In this document: piece by piece, positions 30,080 to 37,561 of the stretch | Numbering within the stretch: position 1 is the first letter of the stretch | Layout: every line of letters begins with the position of its first letter | IMG/VR virus record: IMGVR_UViG_3300044739_000012 | Span: 1-46,396 of that record | DNA length: 46,396 nt | Direction: 5' to 3' (one strand) | Source of the DNA: a virus | Notes under the pieces: model-generated | What the model saw: the letters and a program-made list of their open reading frames with translations, nothing else | What the model was told of the DNA's origin: nothing | Database searches by the model: none | Made by a program: the position numbers and the translations under genes

Positions 30080-31537
30080 CTACGGGCGGGGGAGTTCGAT
30101 GACCGGCGCGGAGTCGGTCGGGACCAGGGCGGGTGGCGGTATGACGACCGGGGGCGGCGGCGTTGCGGCCTCGACCTCGGCATCGTGCGCGGCCTGCATC
30201 TCGGCGACCTTCTCTGGCGGGTACTGCCAGATCGAGGTCATCTTCTCGGCCCACGGGATGTCCGTGCCGGCCTTCGATGCAGCATCGGCACGTTCGGCCA
30301 GCGAGTAGCGGACCTCGGGCTCCCAGATGGTGCGCAGCGAGGTCAACTCGGAGCGCGCCTTGTCGCCCTGGAAGCGGAACGCGAGCGCCATCACCTGGTT
30401 CCAGCTTGGCTCCGCGCGCCTGCGACGGTCCTTGGCCTTGAAGACCAGACCTTCGCGCATCTGCTCGGCGCCCATCGCGGACCCGTTCGCTGCGTCAGGT
30501 GTGATGTAGAACAGCGGCGTACGGGTCACTGCGGCGAAGTGCTGGATATCGTCCTTCACCGAGCTGAGGATCGGCTGCAGGTCGACCTGCCCGGACTCCC
30601 AGATGTCCGCCGTGGCGGGGAGCCGCCACAGTGCACCCGGGTCAGCGGAGAAGATCTTGTCGTAGTCGATGACCTCGCCCGTGTCGGGATCCTTCTCGGG
30701 CATGTCCTCTGGGTCGACCTTCAGAACCCGCTGCTTGAACGCCTGGAACGTGGCGATCACCATGCGCTGCAGGATCATGTGATTGATCCGGTCCAGCACG
30801 TCGATGTGGGTCTCGAACTCACCCAGCCCCGACTTGTTCCGGAACCTCACCAACGGCATCGCAGTCTCATTGCCGTCAGGCAGCGCCAGACCATCGGCAC
30901 CGCCTCGGTCGGCGTCCCATTCCCACCCGCTCGACGAGAAGCGGACCGATGGGTGCTTGGTCGTATACCGCGCTTCGCGGGAGGCAACGAACACGTGGCC
31001 CGGCATGTAGAGGTAGGCGAAGTCGCGCTCGAGTTCGGGGTCATGGAAGAACTTCGCGCCGGCGCGGATCTTGCGCTGCTGCACCGGATCGTGGAACGAC
31101 ACCACCTGGCGCGGATCCTCGGCAGTGATGACCGGGATGCCGGTCTCGGGGTCCGGTGCGCCGACAATGACATACCCGTCTCGCAGGACCAGCATGTTGC
31201 GGTGGACCTCGGTGGCCTCCACATCCAGCCCGTTGGCAACCCAGATCTTGCGGGCCTCGGCGTCTCCTGCCTCGTCGCCCTCGGCCCCGGTCTGGAACCC
31301 GACCGGGATCATCCGGTCCAGCACTGCGTCGACGGCGAGCTCGGCCAGGTTCAGGCGGGCCTTCTTCTGGAACGCCTTGTACGCCGACTGTGCGTTCTCC
31401 GCACCCTCGGGAAGAGGCGGGTTGCCGCGGTAGTGGCGGTCCAGGAGCTCCAGGTCCGGCTGCTTGTACTCGAGTTTGCGGGCCAGCCGCAGCATCCACC
31501 AGCCGGGAGACAGGGCCGTCTCTACGTCGATCGGCAC
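30080..31537 (-). CDS. Portal protein (SPP1 gp6-like)
   Basis: A 485-residue protein from GTG 31537 with GAAGGGAGG upstream. It has the Phage_prot_Gp6 pattern: LDRHYRGNPPLPEG, a NLAELAVDAVLDRMIPVGF segment, RDGYVIVG, and RTPLFYITPDAANGSAMGAE near residue 340. It forms the dodecameric ring for DNA entry. No MuF-type gene follows it before the scaffold, which is unusual for this family. Confidence 0.92.
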   Translation of the reverse strand: MPIDVETALSPGWWMLRLARKLEYKQPDLELLDRHYRGNPPLPEGAENAQSAYKAFQKKARLNLAELAVDAVLDRMIPVGFQTGAEGDEAGDAEARKIWVANGLDVEATEVHRNMLVLRDGYVIVGAPDPETGIPVITAEDPRQVVSFHDPVQQRKIRAGAKFFHDPELERDFAYLYMPGHVFVASREARYTTKHPSVRFSSSGWEWDADRGGADGLALPDGNETAMPLVRFRNKSGLGEFETHIDVLDRINHMILQRMVIATFQAFKQRVLKVDPEDMPEKDPDTGEVIDYDKIFSADPGALWRLPATADIWESGQVDLQPILSSVKDDIQHFAAVTRTPLFYITPDAANGSAMGAEQMREGLVFKAKDRRRRAEPSWNQVMALAFRFQGDKARSELTSLRTIWEPEVRYSLAERADAASKAGTDIPWAEKMTSIWQYPPEKVAEMQAAHDAEVEAATPPPPVVIPPPALVPTDSAPVIELPRP

Positions 31538-31550
31538 GTTAACCCTCCCT

Positions 31551-33245
31551 TCAGCGGATGCGCCGCGGGATCGCGGGCCTTGTTGCCTTGCCGATGCCCT
31601 TGGAGACCGCGTCCACCCGCGCTGTCCAGGCGAGGACAGCTGCGATAGCGGCGTCGATCTTGTTGGGGGAGTCGGGATTCTCCTTGCTGATCTGCAAGCC
31701 GGCCCGTGAGGGCCGGCGGCGAGCGGCGAGGACGTGTCTGGTCAGGTGGTGCGACCCGTCGTGGGTCATCTCCCGGTCGGTGAGTGCGTTGTGAAACTCC
31801 CTCAGCGCCCTCACGGTGATCGAGGCGCGGCCACCGGTCATCCACCACTCACATGGATGTTCGCGGGAAGCCTTCACCTTGAGTTTGTCGCTGTAGGCCG
31901 CTTCCCACCCGGCGACGTAGGTCTCCCATTTCGCCGGGTCGCAGTAGAAGCCGACCACGTTGTAGCGGGAGAACGCCGACCGGACAGCGGCGTCAACCTC
32001 GACCGCGGGAACCTGCCAGTCGACGCCGGCCGGACCACTCGGTTGCTCCCAGACCTGGATCTCGAACAGGTGGCCATCGGAGACTCGGCATCCGATGAGC
32101 GCCGTTGCGTCCGTGACGCCACGGGCTCGCTTGCGCGAACCGTCGAAGCCGAGCGTGACCGGCTCTCTGTCGGCGGCGACCTTGTCAGCCGCGAGGCACG
32201 CCTTCCACTCGGGCTGCGTCACCCAGGCGTCGGTTGCCGATGTGGGCTGGTTCAAGTAGTAGCGGCGGGAGTCCGAGACATCGTTACGGGGGTCCCAGAT
32301 CTCGTCGATGATCCGTTGCAGATCCATCGACTCGGAGAACGGGCCGTACACCTCGCGGAGCGCATTGAGGAGTGACTTCTCGTCGGTCAGGTCCACATCC
32401 GCGGGCGCTTCGACGTGATCGAACAGGAGCCTCGAGCGCTTCGTCTTGCCGGCCATGATCAGCTTGGCGAGTTTGTGGCTCTCCTCGGCTACCGAATCCT
32501 CACCCGGCAGGTACATCGTCGAGGTCTCATGCGACCACGGCTCGGCGGACTTCCGCTTGGCGAGGTTCCTTCGCACCGTGGCGTACATCCGCCGCAACTC
32601 CGGAAGGATGTACAGGTGCGACTCGTCGAAGACCACGAAGGTCTCCTTGCCGCCGTCCTTCGCCGCGTTCGATGCGGTGGACGGGATGATCTCCCCGCCG
32701 TGCGGGAGCAGGGTCCGGGTAAGACCCGCCACATTGGAGGCGAGACCCTCTGAGAGCGGGCCCTCGGTGAGGTTGAAGTAGACGTTGTCGTAGGTATTCC
32801 CCGCCTGACCCTCTTCAGTGGCCAGGCAGCGGATCACCGGGTAGACGATCGGGCGGCCCATCGGTTCGCCCGGCTGGTAGGTGTAGGTGAAGTCGCGCCA
32901 CTTGAACTGCTCGCCACCCTTGGCGAACCCGGCGAACCGGCAAGGACCGAAGCCCTCGAGCAGCACCTCGAACCCGGCGAGCTCGGACTTTGCCCGGCCC
33001 TTCGCGCGCGAGGTGAAGACTGAGTCGTACATCCGGCGCCCGGTTGATTCGAGCGCGTAGTTGTCGACGATGATGCCGGCGAACTCGTCATCCAGCGGAA
33101 GAGAGTCACCAAGGTTCGGGTTCAGCGGGCGGCCCTGCACATCACCGGGGCCATGCACGCAGAAGTGTTCGATCCATGCCAATCCGAGCCAGCCGAGCGA
33201 CCTGTTGCGGTCGTGGCCTTCGGCCCGGATCAGTTCATGAGGCAT
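31551..33245 (-). CDS. terL: Terminase large subunit
   Basis: A 564-residue packaging motor. The ATPase domain has a Walker A-like loop in SRAKGRAKSE (Lys86) and Walker B in TFVVFDESH (Asp207, Glu208). The nuclease domain starts around VTLGFDGSR (Asp368) and continues with GFYCDPAKW and NKIDAAIA, the acidic residues of the RNase H-like site. It docks on the portal and pumps and cuts DNA. It overlaps the small terminase gene by 11 bases. Confidence 0.95.
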   Translation of the reverse strand: MPHELIRAEGHDRNRSLGWLGLAWIEHFCVHGPGDVQGRPLNPNLGDSLPLDDEFAGIIVDNYALESTGRRMYDSVFTSRAKGRAKSELAGFEVLLEGFGPCRFAGFAKGGEQFKWRDFTYTYQPGEPMGRPIVYPVIRCLATEEGQAGNTYDNVYFNLTEGPLSEGLASNVAGLTRTLLPHGGEIIPSTASNAAKDGGKETFVVFDESHLYILPELRRMYATVRRNLAKRKSAEPWSHETSTMYLPGEDSVAEESHKLAKLIMAGKTKRSRLLFDHVEAPADVDLTDEKSLLNALREVYGPFSESMDLQRIIDEIWDPRNDVSDSRRYYLNQPTSATDAWVTQPEWKACLAADKVAADREPVTLGFDGSRKRARGVTDATALIGCRVSDGHLFEIQVWEQPSGPAGVDWQVPAVEVDAAVRSAFSRYNVVGFYCDPAKWETYVAGWEAAYSDKLKVKASREHPCEWWMTGGRASITVRALREFHNALTDREMTHDGSHHLTRHVLAARRRPSRAGLQISKENPDSPNKIDAAIAAVLAWTARVDAVSKGIGKATRPAIPRRIR

Positions 33246-33768
33246 CGGTCAACCGCGAACGGCGATCCATCGACGCCACGCCCGCCGGCAGATCCTCCTG
33301 CTTCGGGGTCTCCGCCGGGGTGTCCTGAACGACAACCCAGCGCAGTGCGGCCATACCCTTCGGAGTCAGACCGAGGCGGTCGTCGAGTTCGCGCATCTCC
33401 CGCAGGATCTGCAGCTTCCCCGTTGCCAGTGAGGCGAGATTCGCGATGACGGCGCGCATCTCCCGCATATTCGCGTCTTCGCCCATCTCACTGACGTCGA
33501 TGCCGTTGACCTTCGACAGCGCCGTCAGGTCATCCTCGAGTGAGGCCCGCCTGGAGACCATCGACTCCTGCCCGACGTTCGTTCCCCAAGCCGCGGCCTG
33601 CGGCGTAGCCCATGCCCACTTCCACCATGCCGACCCAGACTTGCCGAGTTCCATCCAGGTTGGGACCGAGGGTGCGGGACCCTGCCGGCCGCTCAAGGGC
33701 AGGTTCGTCGTCGGAATCGTGGGCTCATTGGTGCGCCGGCGAGTCTTCTGAGGTAGTGGACCAGGCAT
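33235..33768 (-). CDS. terS: Terminase small subunit
   Basis: A 177-residue protein beginning with a basic segment (PGPLPQKTRRRTNEPTI), typical of actinophage small terminases, then a helical region (AAAWGTNVGQESMVSRRASL, MREMRAVIANLASLATGKLQ) and a C-terminal tail. It would recognise the packaging site and load the large subunit. It lies just upstream of terL, next to an HNH nuclease gene. Confidence 0.85.
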   Translation of the reverse strand: MPGPLPQKTRRRTNEPTIPTTNLPLSGRQGPAPSVPTWMELGKSGSAWWKWAWATPQAAAWGTNVGQESMVSRRASLEDDLTALSKVNGIDVSEMGEDANMREMRAVIANLASLATGKLQILREMRELDDRLGLTPKGMAALRWVVVQDTPAETPKQEDLPAGVASMDRRSRLTDAS

Positions 33769-33908
33769 TCGGGGGCCTCCCGTGACGGGATGGTGATCAG
33801 CCCATGGCGGGCCGATTCGGTGCAGGAAAGTTCAAAACCCGTAGACACCGCGAGCGAGGTGAGCGGAGGTGTCTGTCTGGAGGGGCGGGGGAGGGGTGGT
33901 CCCCCAGG
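33769..33908. other. Non-coding gap at the terminase/HNH border (candidate cos region)
   Basis: 140 bases without a convincing gene lie between the HNH gene and the small terminase gene. It is G-rich (runs like GGGGCGGGGGAGGGG at about 33881-33897, then CCCCC). Related HNH-terminase phages often have cos here, but I cannot identify a cohesive end from one sequence. Confidence 0.25.
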
Positions 33909-34205
33909 TCAGTTCAGTCCTGGGTGCTTCTCGCGTGGGCGTCTCGGACTCTTGCGTCGGTTCGCTTCGGCGCCCTCGAGACGTGACTTGAGGTCATGAC
34001 ATTGATGACACATGCCTCGATGGTTCGATCGAGCATCAGAGCCACCTCGTGAGAGAGGAACGATGTGGTCATCGTCAGTGGAGACTCGAGTGCATCCTTC
34101 CTCGGTGCACTCGGCACAGCCGGGGCAGCGGCACACGGGGTCGTCGGCCAACACTTGAGCGCGCAGCTTGCGACTAGCCCAAGTGGAGGCTCGACCTACT
34201 GTCAT
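33909..34205 (-). CDS. HNH endonuclease next to the terminase
   Basis: A 98-residue protein with the complete HNH core: CPGCAECTEEGC, then DDDHIVPLSRGGSD and CHQCHDLKSRLEG. HNH proteins beside terminase genes are known to support specific terminase cutting in HK97-type phages, so this one probably helps genome packaging rather than homing. ATG 34205 overlaps the stop of the gene upstream. Confidence 0.9.
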   Translation of the reverse strand: MTVGRASTWASRKLRAQVLADDPVCRCPGCAECTEEGCTRVSTDDDHIVPLSRGGSDARSNHRGMCHQCHDLKSRLEGAEANRRKSPRRPREKHPGLN

Positions 34206-34754
34206 CAGACAGCAGCCTCTGCTCGAGGATGCTCCACGTGCGCCCAGGTCCGACGATGCTTGATTGAGTACACCGAGGTATGACTGACAAGGTACTCAGC
34301 GGCTAGGGTTCGCTGACTCTCGCCAGCCCATGCACGGCGGTAGATCTCCCTGACCTGATCTTCGGTCAGCTTGGCGAGAGGCTGGAGTTCACCGCGGACC
34401 GATACATGCAGGCCCGTCTCACGCGCGTGGCGATTGTTCTCCGCCCGCGTGACCACCTCAAGGTTGATGATCCGGTTGTCCGTCTTCACGCCATTCAGGT
34501 GGTTGATATCCAGGCCAGGAGCGATTGGGCCGTGGACATACTCCCAGACCACACGGTGCACCAGCGCGTTTATGACAGATGCGGCGATTAGTCGGATCCC
34601 TGAAGGTCACGTAGATGTATCCGCGGGTGCTTCTTACCCCGATGGGCCGCCGACTCTCGCCGTACACGAGGCCGGCGGATGGGTCCACTGACCACTTGCC
34701 TGCTTTGATCCGGTCCTGAGCACCGTCGTAGTTCGCTTGGGTAGCCTGTGTCAT
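34205..34754 (-). pseudogene. HNH homing endonuclease split by a frameshift
   Basis: The first frame, from ATG 34754 (GAGGGGAC ribosome site), encodes GKWSVDPSAGLVYGESRRPI and RGYIYVTFRD, the usual N-terminus of NUMOD/HNH_3 homing nucleases. The protein then continues only in the +1 frame as RLIAASVINALVHRVVWEYV, with the HNH core DINHLNGVKTDNRIINLEV and a C-terminal helix-turn-helix (SQRTLAAEYLVSHTSVYSI) ending at 34205. The switch lies at about 34590-34605, at an AGGGATCC stretch. It is either a true mutation, a sequencing error or recoding. Confidence 0.82.
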
Positions 34755-34768
34755 GTCGTCCCCTCCAA

Positions 34769-34813
34769 GTGGGGTCGGCTAAGACCCCACGCTGGTGAGA
34801 CAGCCGTGGGGTC
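34769..34813 (-). promoter_or_regulatory. Three-arm mutually exclusive hairpins before the HNH gene
   Basis: GTGGGGTC occurs at 34769-34776 and 34806-34813, and its complement GACCCCAC at 34783-34790. The middle arm can pair with either outer arm (8-9 bp each, loops of 6 and about 13-15 bases), so two structures exclude each other. The ATG at 34754 lies 14 bases beyond the last arm. This looks like an attenuator or a terminator/antiterminator pair. Confidence 0.62.
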
Positions 34814-34832
34814 GCTTTATGTTCGGGGTGAA

Positions 34833-34976
34833 CTACCGGCCGAAGAGGCGCAGCAGTTGTTGCCACACGGTTGGCGGGGAGTAATTCCGCCTACTGGATT
34901 CCCATGTCTCCACCAGTGGTGGTGGCTCTACCTGCATGGGGCGGTGTCTGCCTTGGTGGTGGAGGGTGAGGCGCAT
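34833..34976 (-). CDS. Small protein of 47 residues
   Basis: ATG 34976 with AGCGGGGGT upstream; stop TAG at 34833. The product is basic and rich in Pro/His/Arg, ending with PPTVWQQLLRLFGR, which could be an amphipathic helix. It is the last gene of the small cassette before the hairpins at 34769-34813. No function is recognised. Confidence 0.55.
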   Translation of the reverse strand: MRLTLHHQGRHRPMQVEPPPLVETWESSRRNYSPPTVWQQLLRLFGR

Positions 34977-34990
34977 GGCTACCCCCGCTG

Positions 34991-35341
34991 TCAGCAGCGG
35001 ATGAAGGGCTTGCCTACGGTGAACACCTGCGTGTAGTCCCCACCCGGAGCGACCTCGAGCTTGACGGTCTGCTGGTTGTAGGAACTGGTGGAGCGGGCGG
35101 TGTAGACCGTGGTGGTCCAGTCACCTTCGAAGGTGGCCTGCCTGTTCGGGACCAGCGAGTAGTTGCCGGTCTTCTGCTTGGTCCACACCTTGGCCACGGT
35201 GCCGGCCGGGTAGCCGGTGAGTGTGACGGTGGCGTGGTCGCATACCGCGTCGATGGTCCACGCTGATGCTGCGTCGGCGGGGAGTGCGAGGCCGATGAGG
35301 GCAGCGGTTGCGGCTACCCCTGATGCAATGAGTCTGCGCAT
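34991..35341 (-). CDS. Secreted small protein
   Basis: A 116-residue protein from ATG 35341. Residues 1-25 are a classical signal peptide (MRRLIASGVAATAALIGLAL then PADAAS, cut near DAA-S). The mature part is about 90 residues, beta-rich with two cysteines near the ends (AVCDHATVTLTGYPAG and KPFIRC), likely one disulfide. It would be exported from the host. Its place between a nucleotidyltransferase gene and late genes suggests a moron-type accessory gene. Function unknown. Confidence 0.8.
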   Translation of the reverse strand: MRRLIASGVAATAALIGLALPADAASAWTIDAVCDHATVTLTGYPAGTVAKVWTKQKTGNYSLVPNRQATFEGDWTTTVYTARSTSSYNQQTVKLEVAPGGDYTQVFTVGKPFIRC

Positions 35342-35342
35342 G

Positions 35343-35735
35343 TCATGCCTTCCTCGGGTCGAAGCGGGTTGCATCGCCACCACCGGCAAGGGGGCGAGAG
35401 CGCATCCCCATCGGGTTTCGATGGGTGGTCGGGTGCTTCTCGTTGGCCTCGGTCATCCGCTGGATCTGGAAGTCGATCGGCAGTCCGGTGCGGCTGACGA
35501 GGTACTGACCGATCGTGAGGCAGACGAGCGACCAGAGCATCTCGCGACCACCGAACCAGTGGTCGAAGTCCTCGTCGGTGAGGATCAACCGCAGGTCGAC
35601 GTCCCTGTACTCGCCAGTCTTGGTGGCTGACCCCACCAGGTACGGCGGGCTGTCGAACGCCTCGGTGACTGGGATGCACGCGTCGTTGAGGATCGCGAAC
35701 TGTGCCGTCGTGAGGTGGGACTTCCGGCCAGTCAC
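35343..35735 (-). CDS. Nucleotidyltransferase-fold protein
   Basis: A 130-residue reading from GTG 35735, preceded by GAGGAG. The minimal nucleotidyltransferase signature is present: Gly35-Ser36 (LVGSATKTG), Asp45 and Asp47 (YRDVDLRLIL) and a third acidic residue, Asp88, in GLPIDFQIQ. Such enzymes transfer a nucleotide to RNA, protein or small molecules. Similar proteins are known from other actinophages, without a proven target that I know of. The small helical protein gene precedes it. Confidence 0.8.
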   Translation of the reverse strand: MTGRKSHLTTAQFAILNDACIPVTEAFDSPPYLVGSATKTGEYRDVDLRLILTDEDFDHWFGGREMLWSLVCLTIGQYLVSRTGLPIDFQIQRMTEANEKHPTTHRNPMGMRSRPLAGGGDATRFDPRKA

Positions 35736-35748
35736 GTCGCTCCTCGGG

Positions 35749-35922
35749 TCATGCACGGTGCACCCGGCCACCTGATCGTCTGGGGTGGCGGGTGAGGGTG
35801 AGCCTCTGCTCGAGGAGCCGGTCCATCCGGGCCTTGATGACCGGGGCATCGGTCAGGTCGGTTGGGTCTACCAGCTCTTGGTGGAGGGCTTCGAGGGCGG
35901 CGTCTATCTCGTCGAGGGTCAC
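35749..35922 (-). CDS. Small helical protein, 57 aa
   Basis: Starts at GTG 35922 with AGAGGGGAA upstream; stop at 35749. It is a charged helix-rich protein (LDEIDAALEALHQELVDPTD, then IKARMDRLLEQRLTLTRH). It is the first gene of the cassette after the hairpin. It could be a partner of the nucleotidyltransferase, but that is only inferred from adjacency. Confidence 0.65.
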   Translation of the reverse strand: MTLDEIDAALEALHQELVDPTDLTDAPVIKARMDRLLEQRLTLTRHPRRSGGRVHRA

Positions 35923-35943
35923 GATGGTTCCCCTCTTTCACAG

Positions 35944-35979
35944 CGAAACCCCGGCCTGAGAGAACAGGTCGGGGTTTCG
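35944..35979. terminator. Strong hairpin closing the early operon
   Basis: CGAAACCCCG (from 35944) pairs with CGGGGTTTCG (to 35979), and the inner GCCTG/CAGGT part extends the stem. It lies between the last early gene (stop at 36150) and the first cassette gene (GTG 35922). It could act as a terminator or attenuator; a clear U-run is missing on the minus strand. Confidence 0.68.
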
Positions 35980-36149
35980 GACCCTCGTGCTATCCGAGGG
36001 GAGTATGGGGCTCGCAGTAACAACTCTCGCGAGACTAGGACGATGATTGCTCACGGCCACCGTCCGTGTCTAGCGACACGCTCAGGCGTCGCTACTCTAA
36101 ACGTTTTTCCTTCACAGTCGGCTGAGAGTGGAGGCTAAGCGGCTTTTAC
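35980..36149 (-). promoter_or_regulatory. Intergenic control region, probable late/cassette promoter
   Basis: 170 bases without a gene. It contains a 7-bp stem-loop (TAGCGAC at 36071-36077 with GTCGCTA at 36088-36094), a 10-bp palindrome TCTCGCGAGA at about 36025-36034 and a weak promoter (CCGACT, 16 bases, TAGAGT) reading leftward near 36100-36128. It is the only sizeable gap between early and late genes, so a promoter for the late side is expected here. Confidence 0.42.
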
Positions 36150-36500
36150 CTACAGACGCCACTCGGGGTTGTAGTCAGGGTGGTCGGCGTAGACCGAGGC
36201 GATGGCATGGAGGTTCAATTCCAGCGTCTCGACGAATGCCTTGGGCCAGTCGAATGGCCGCAGCAAGACGTACTGGTAGACGATCGCCCGCTTGGCTGCG
36301 ATGTCGGCCCGCACCCGCTCAGGGTCGTACATCACAGCCCAGGTGTTGTGATGGTTCGGCAGATGGTCGGTACCGTCGACCCGCTGGGCAGTGGGTGTCG
36401 CGACGTGGCCGTCGTCGCAGACGTACCACCGCTGGTCCTGACGCCTAGTGGTCGCCTCATCCTCGTCCAGGCGGGCGTTCAGGAACTCCACGATCGTCAT
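36150..36500 (-). CDS. DUF6221-like protein
   Basis: A 116-residue protein that starts MTIVEFLNARLDEDE and has YDPERVRADIAAKRAIV and ASVYADHPDYNPEWRL, the hallmark ends of DUF6221, a family common in actinobacteria and their phages. The function of the family is not known to me. It is the last gene of the early operon, coupled to the HTH gene before it by an ATGA overlap. Confidence 0.85.
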   Translation of the reverse strand: MTIVEFLNARLDEDEATTRRQDQRWYVCDDGHVATPTAQRVDGTDHLPNHHNTWAVMYDPERVRADIAAKRAIVYQYVLLRPFDWPKAFVETLELNLHAIASVYADHPDYNPEWRL

Positions 36501-36667
36501 CCCTCGTCGCCTTTCAGCAGCTTCCTCAGCGCCATGATCTCGTCGTAGTCCACTCGGTAGGGTTTGTGGTCACCGTGTCGTGCGAGGCGGCCTTCGGACA
36601 GCCAGCGGCGGATGGTGCCTGACGGTACCCCGGTGATCTTGGAGGCGTCTTGGATACAGCCCCTCAT
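36497..36667 (-). CDS. Small excisionase/MerR-like HTH protein
   Basis: A 56-residue protein from ATG 36667. ASKITGVPSGTIRRWLSEGR is a winged-helix recognition unit of the MerR/excisionase type, followed by HKPYRVDYDEIMALRKLL. It is too short to be anything but a DNA-binding domain. It could be a second Xis-like protein or a regulator of the late switch, next to the intergenic control region. Confidence 0.75.
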   Translation of the reverse strand: MRGCIQDASKITGVPSGTIRRWLSEGRLARHGDHKPYRVDYDEIMALRKLLKGDEG

Positions 36668-36801
36668 GGGCCCACCAGAGAGGCTAGGAAGGCGAAGGCG
36701 TACACCGCTAGCGTTCCCGCAGCGAGGATCCCGGCAACGGTGAGGAGCCTCATTGCTTCTCGGTCAGCCGCAAGGCGGCCCATCAGCGTCTTGACGCTCA
36801 T
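36664..36801 (-). CDS. Small membrane protein, 45 aa
   Basis: ATG 36801 with CGAGGAGCAG before it. Residues 1-18 are a polar start and 19-42 one hydrophobic segment (LTVAGILAAGTLAVYAFAFL). The start overlaps the stop of a 13-codon mini-ORF, whose end provides the ribosome site. Function unknown. Confidence 0.68.
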   Translation of the reverse strand: MSVKTLMGRLAADREAMRLLTVAGILAAGTLAVYAFAFLASLVGP

Positions 36802-36839
36802 GCTGCTCCTCGTTTCAGGATCCGCTTACAGCCCTTCAT
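36798..36839 (-). CDS. 13-codon mini-ORF, coupling link
   Basis: ATG 36839 overlaps the stop of the HTH gene, and its TGA overlaps the next ATG. It encodes 13 residues ending KRILKRGAA, the same ending as the mini-ORF at 37093-37164. It may only keep ribosomes moving between two genes, or be a short peptide left after deletion of a longer gene. Confidence 0.4.
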   Translation of the reverse strand: MKGCKRILKRGAA

Positions 36840-37096
36840 GTGGCCCTCTTGGCAGCCAGTCGAAGGCGGGCTACGTCGACGTCATAGGCCGCTTGCAGGT
36901 ACATCAGCGGCAGTGCGTCGACCCCTAGGAACGCTTCCATGCGAACCGCTATGTCGGCACTCAGGCCGACCTTCCCAGTGACAATCTGGCTCAGATGCTT
37001 GGCGCTGCATCCAACACGCTTGGCCCATAGGACCTGCTCTTCGCCGCGCTCCTCCAGCAACTCGGCGAGTTTCTCCCCTACGTGACGTGCGCTCAT
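36836..37096 (-). CDS. HigA-like XRE-family protein
   Basis: An 86-residue protein. Residues about 18-60 hold a helix-turn-helix (VLWAKRVGCSAKHLSQIVTG, then KVGLSADIAVRMEAFLGV), which is the HigA/VapI antitoxin type pattern. There is no HigB-like toxin next to it, so it is more probably a free-standing regulator of phage genes. ATG 37096 overlaps the stop of the mini-ORF before it. Confidence 0.8.
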   Translation of the reverse strand: MSARHVGEKLAELLEERGEEQVLWAKRVGCSAKHLSQIVTGKVGLSADIAVRMEAFLGVDALPLMYLQAAYDVDVARLRLAAKRAT

Positions 37097-37164
37097 GCCG
37101 CACCCCTCTTCAGGATCCTCTTACCGGTCAATTCCCACATGGGCGGCGGGTAGCTGCCCCTCAC
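37093..37164 (-). CDS. 23-codon mini-ORF, coupling link
   Basis: GTG 37164 overlaps the upstream stop (GTGA), and its TGA overlaps the ATG of the HigA-like gene. The product ends WELTGKRILKRGAA. The last nine residues are the same as in the mini-ORF at 36798-36839, with the AAGAGGGG codons serving as ribosome site for the next gene. Confidence 0.42.
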   Translation of the reverse strand: MRGSYPPPMWELTGKRILKRGAA

Positions 37165-37346
37165 TCGGGCTCCGATCCTCTCGGCGCCTCGTCGGCCAGC
37201 GCTGCGCCATATCTGGCAACCTCGATCAGCGCCTCATAGACGCGCTCGCTCAGGCCCTCCGCTGGGAGCGGCGCGTGGTCCTGCCAGATCCCAGCCAGCT
37301 TCTTGCGGTCATCCCACCCGATGCGGGTGGCGGTAACCTCTGTCAT
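37161..37346 (-). CDS. Hypothetical early protein, 61 aa
   Basis: ATG 37346 overlaps the preceding stop. It is a helical small protein (WDDRKKLAGIWQDHAPLPAE, then RVYEALIEVARYGAALADEA). No family is recognised. Its reality is supported by overlaps at both ends. Confidence 0.7.
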   Translation of the reverse strand: MTEVTATRIGWDDRKKLAGIWQDHAPLPAEGLSERVYEALIEVARYGAALADEAPRGSEPE

Positions 37347-37561
37347 CCCTCGCCCCCCGCTCCGATCTCACGGGCCTTCGCGGCAGCCCAGCGCAGGTCG
37401 TCTGCGGCGTCGTAGTCGCTGAGCGCCTCTGTCTCCAGCGCCTGCGCGATCTCCTCGGCTACCTCCGCCCTGATCTCAGCCTCTGGGCGGAAGATGCGCT
37501 TCGGTGGCCCGGTTGGGCGCATGCCTGAACGGTGGACCTGAAGCTCTCGACGCTCGGTCAT
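37343..37561 (-). CDS. Hypothetical early protein, 72 aa
   Basis: I chose ATG 37561, which overlaps the stop of the zinc protein gene and has GAGGAGCAG upstream. The N-terminal third is basic and Pro-rich; the rest is an acidic helix (EIRAEVAEEIAQALETEALS). A longer start at 37618 lies in the previous gene. Function unknown. Confidence 0.68.
   Translation of the reverse strand: MTERRELQVHRSGMRPTGPPKRIFRPEAEIRAEVAEEIAQALETEALSDYDAADDLRWAAAKAREIGAGGEG

Noticed and set aside
29978-31648. 556-codon open frame on the plus strand opposite the portal gene
   Set aside because: Antisense shadow of the portal gene, rich in Arg/Gly/Val without motifs.
36836-37096. HigBA toxin-antitoxin pair
   Set aside because: Only the HigA-like HTH is seen; neither neighbour looks like a HigB RNase toxin.
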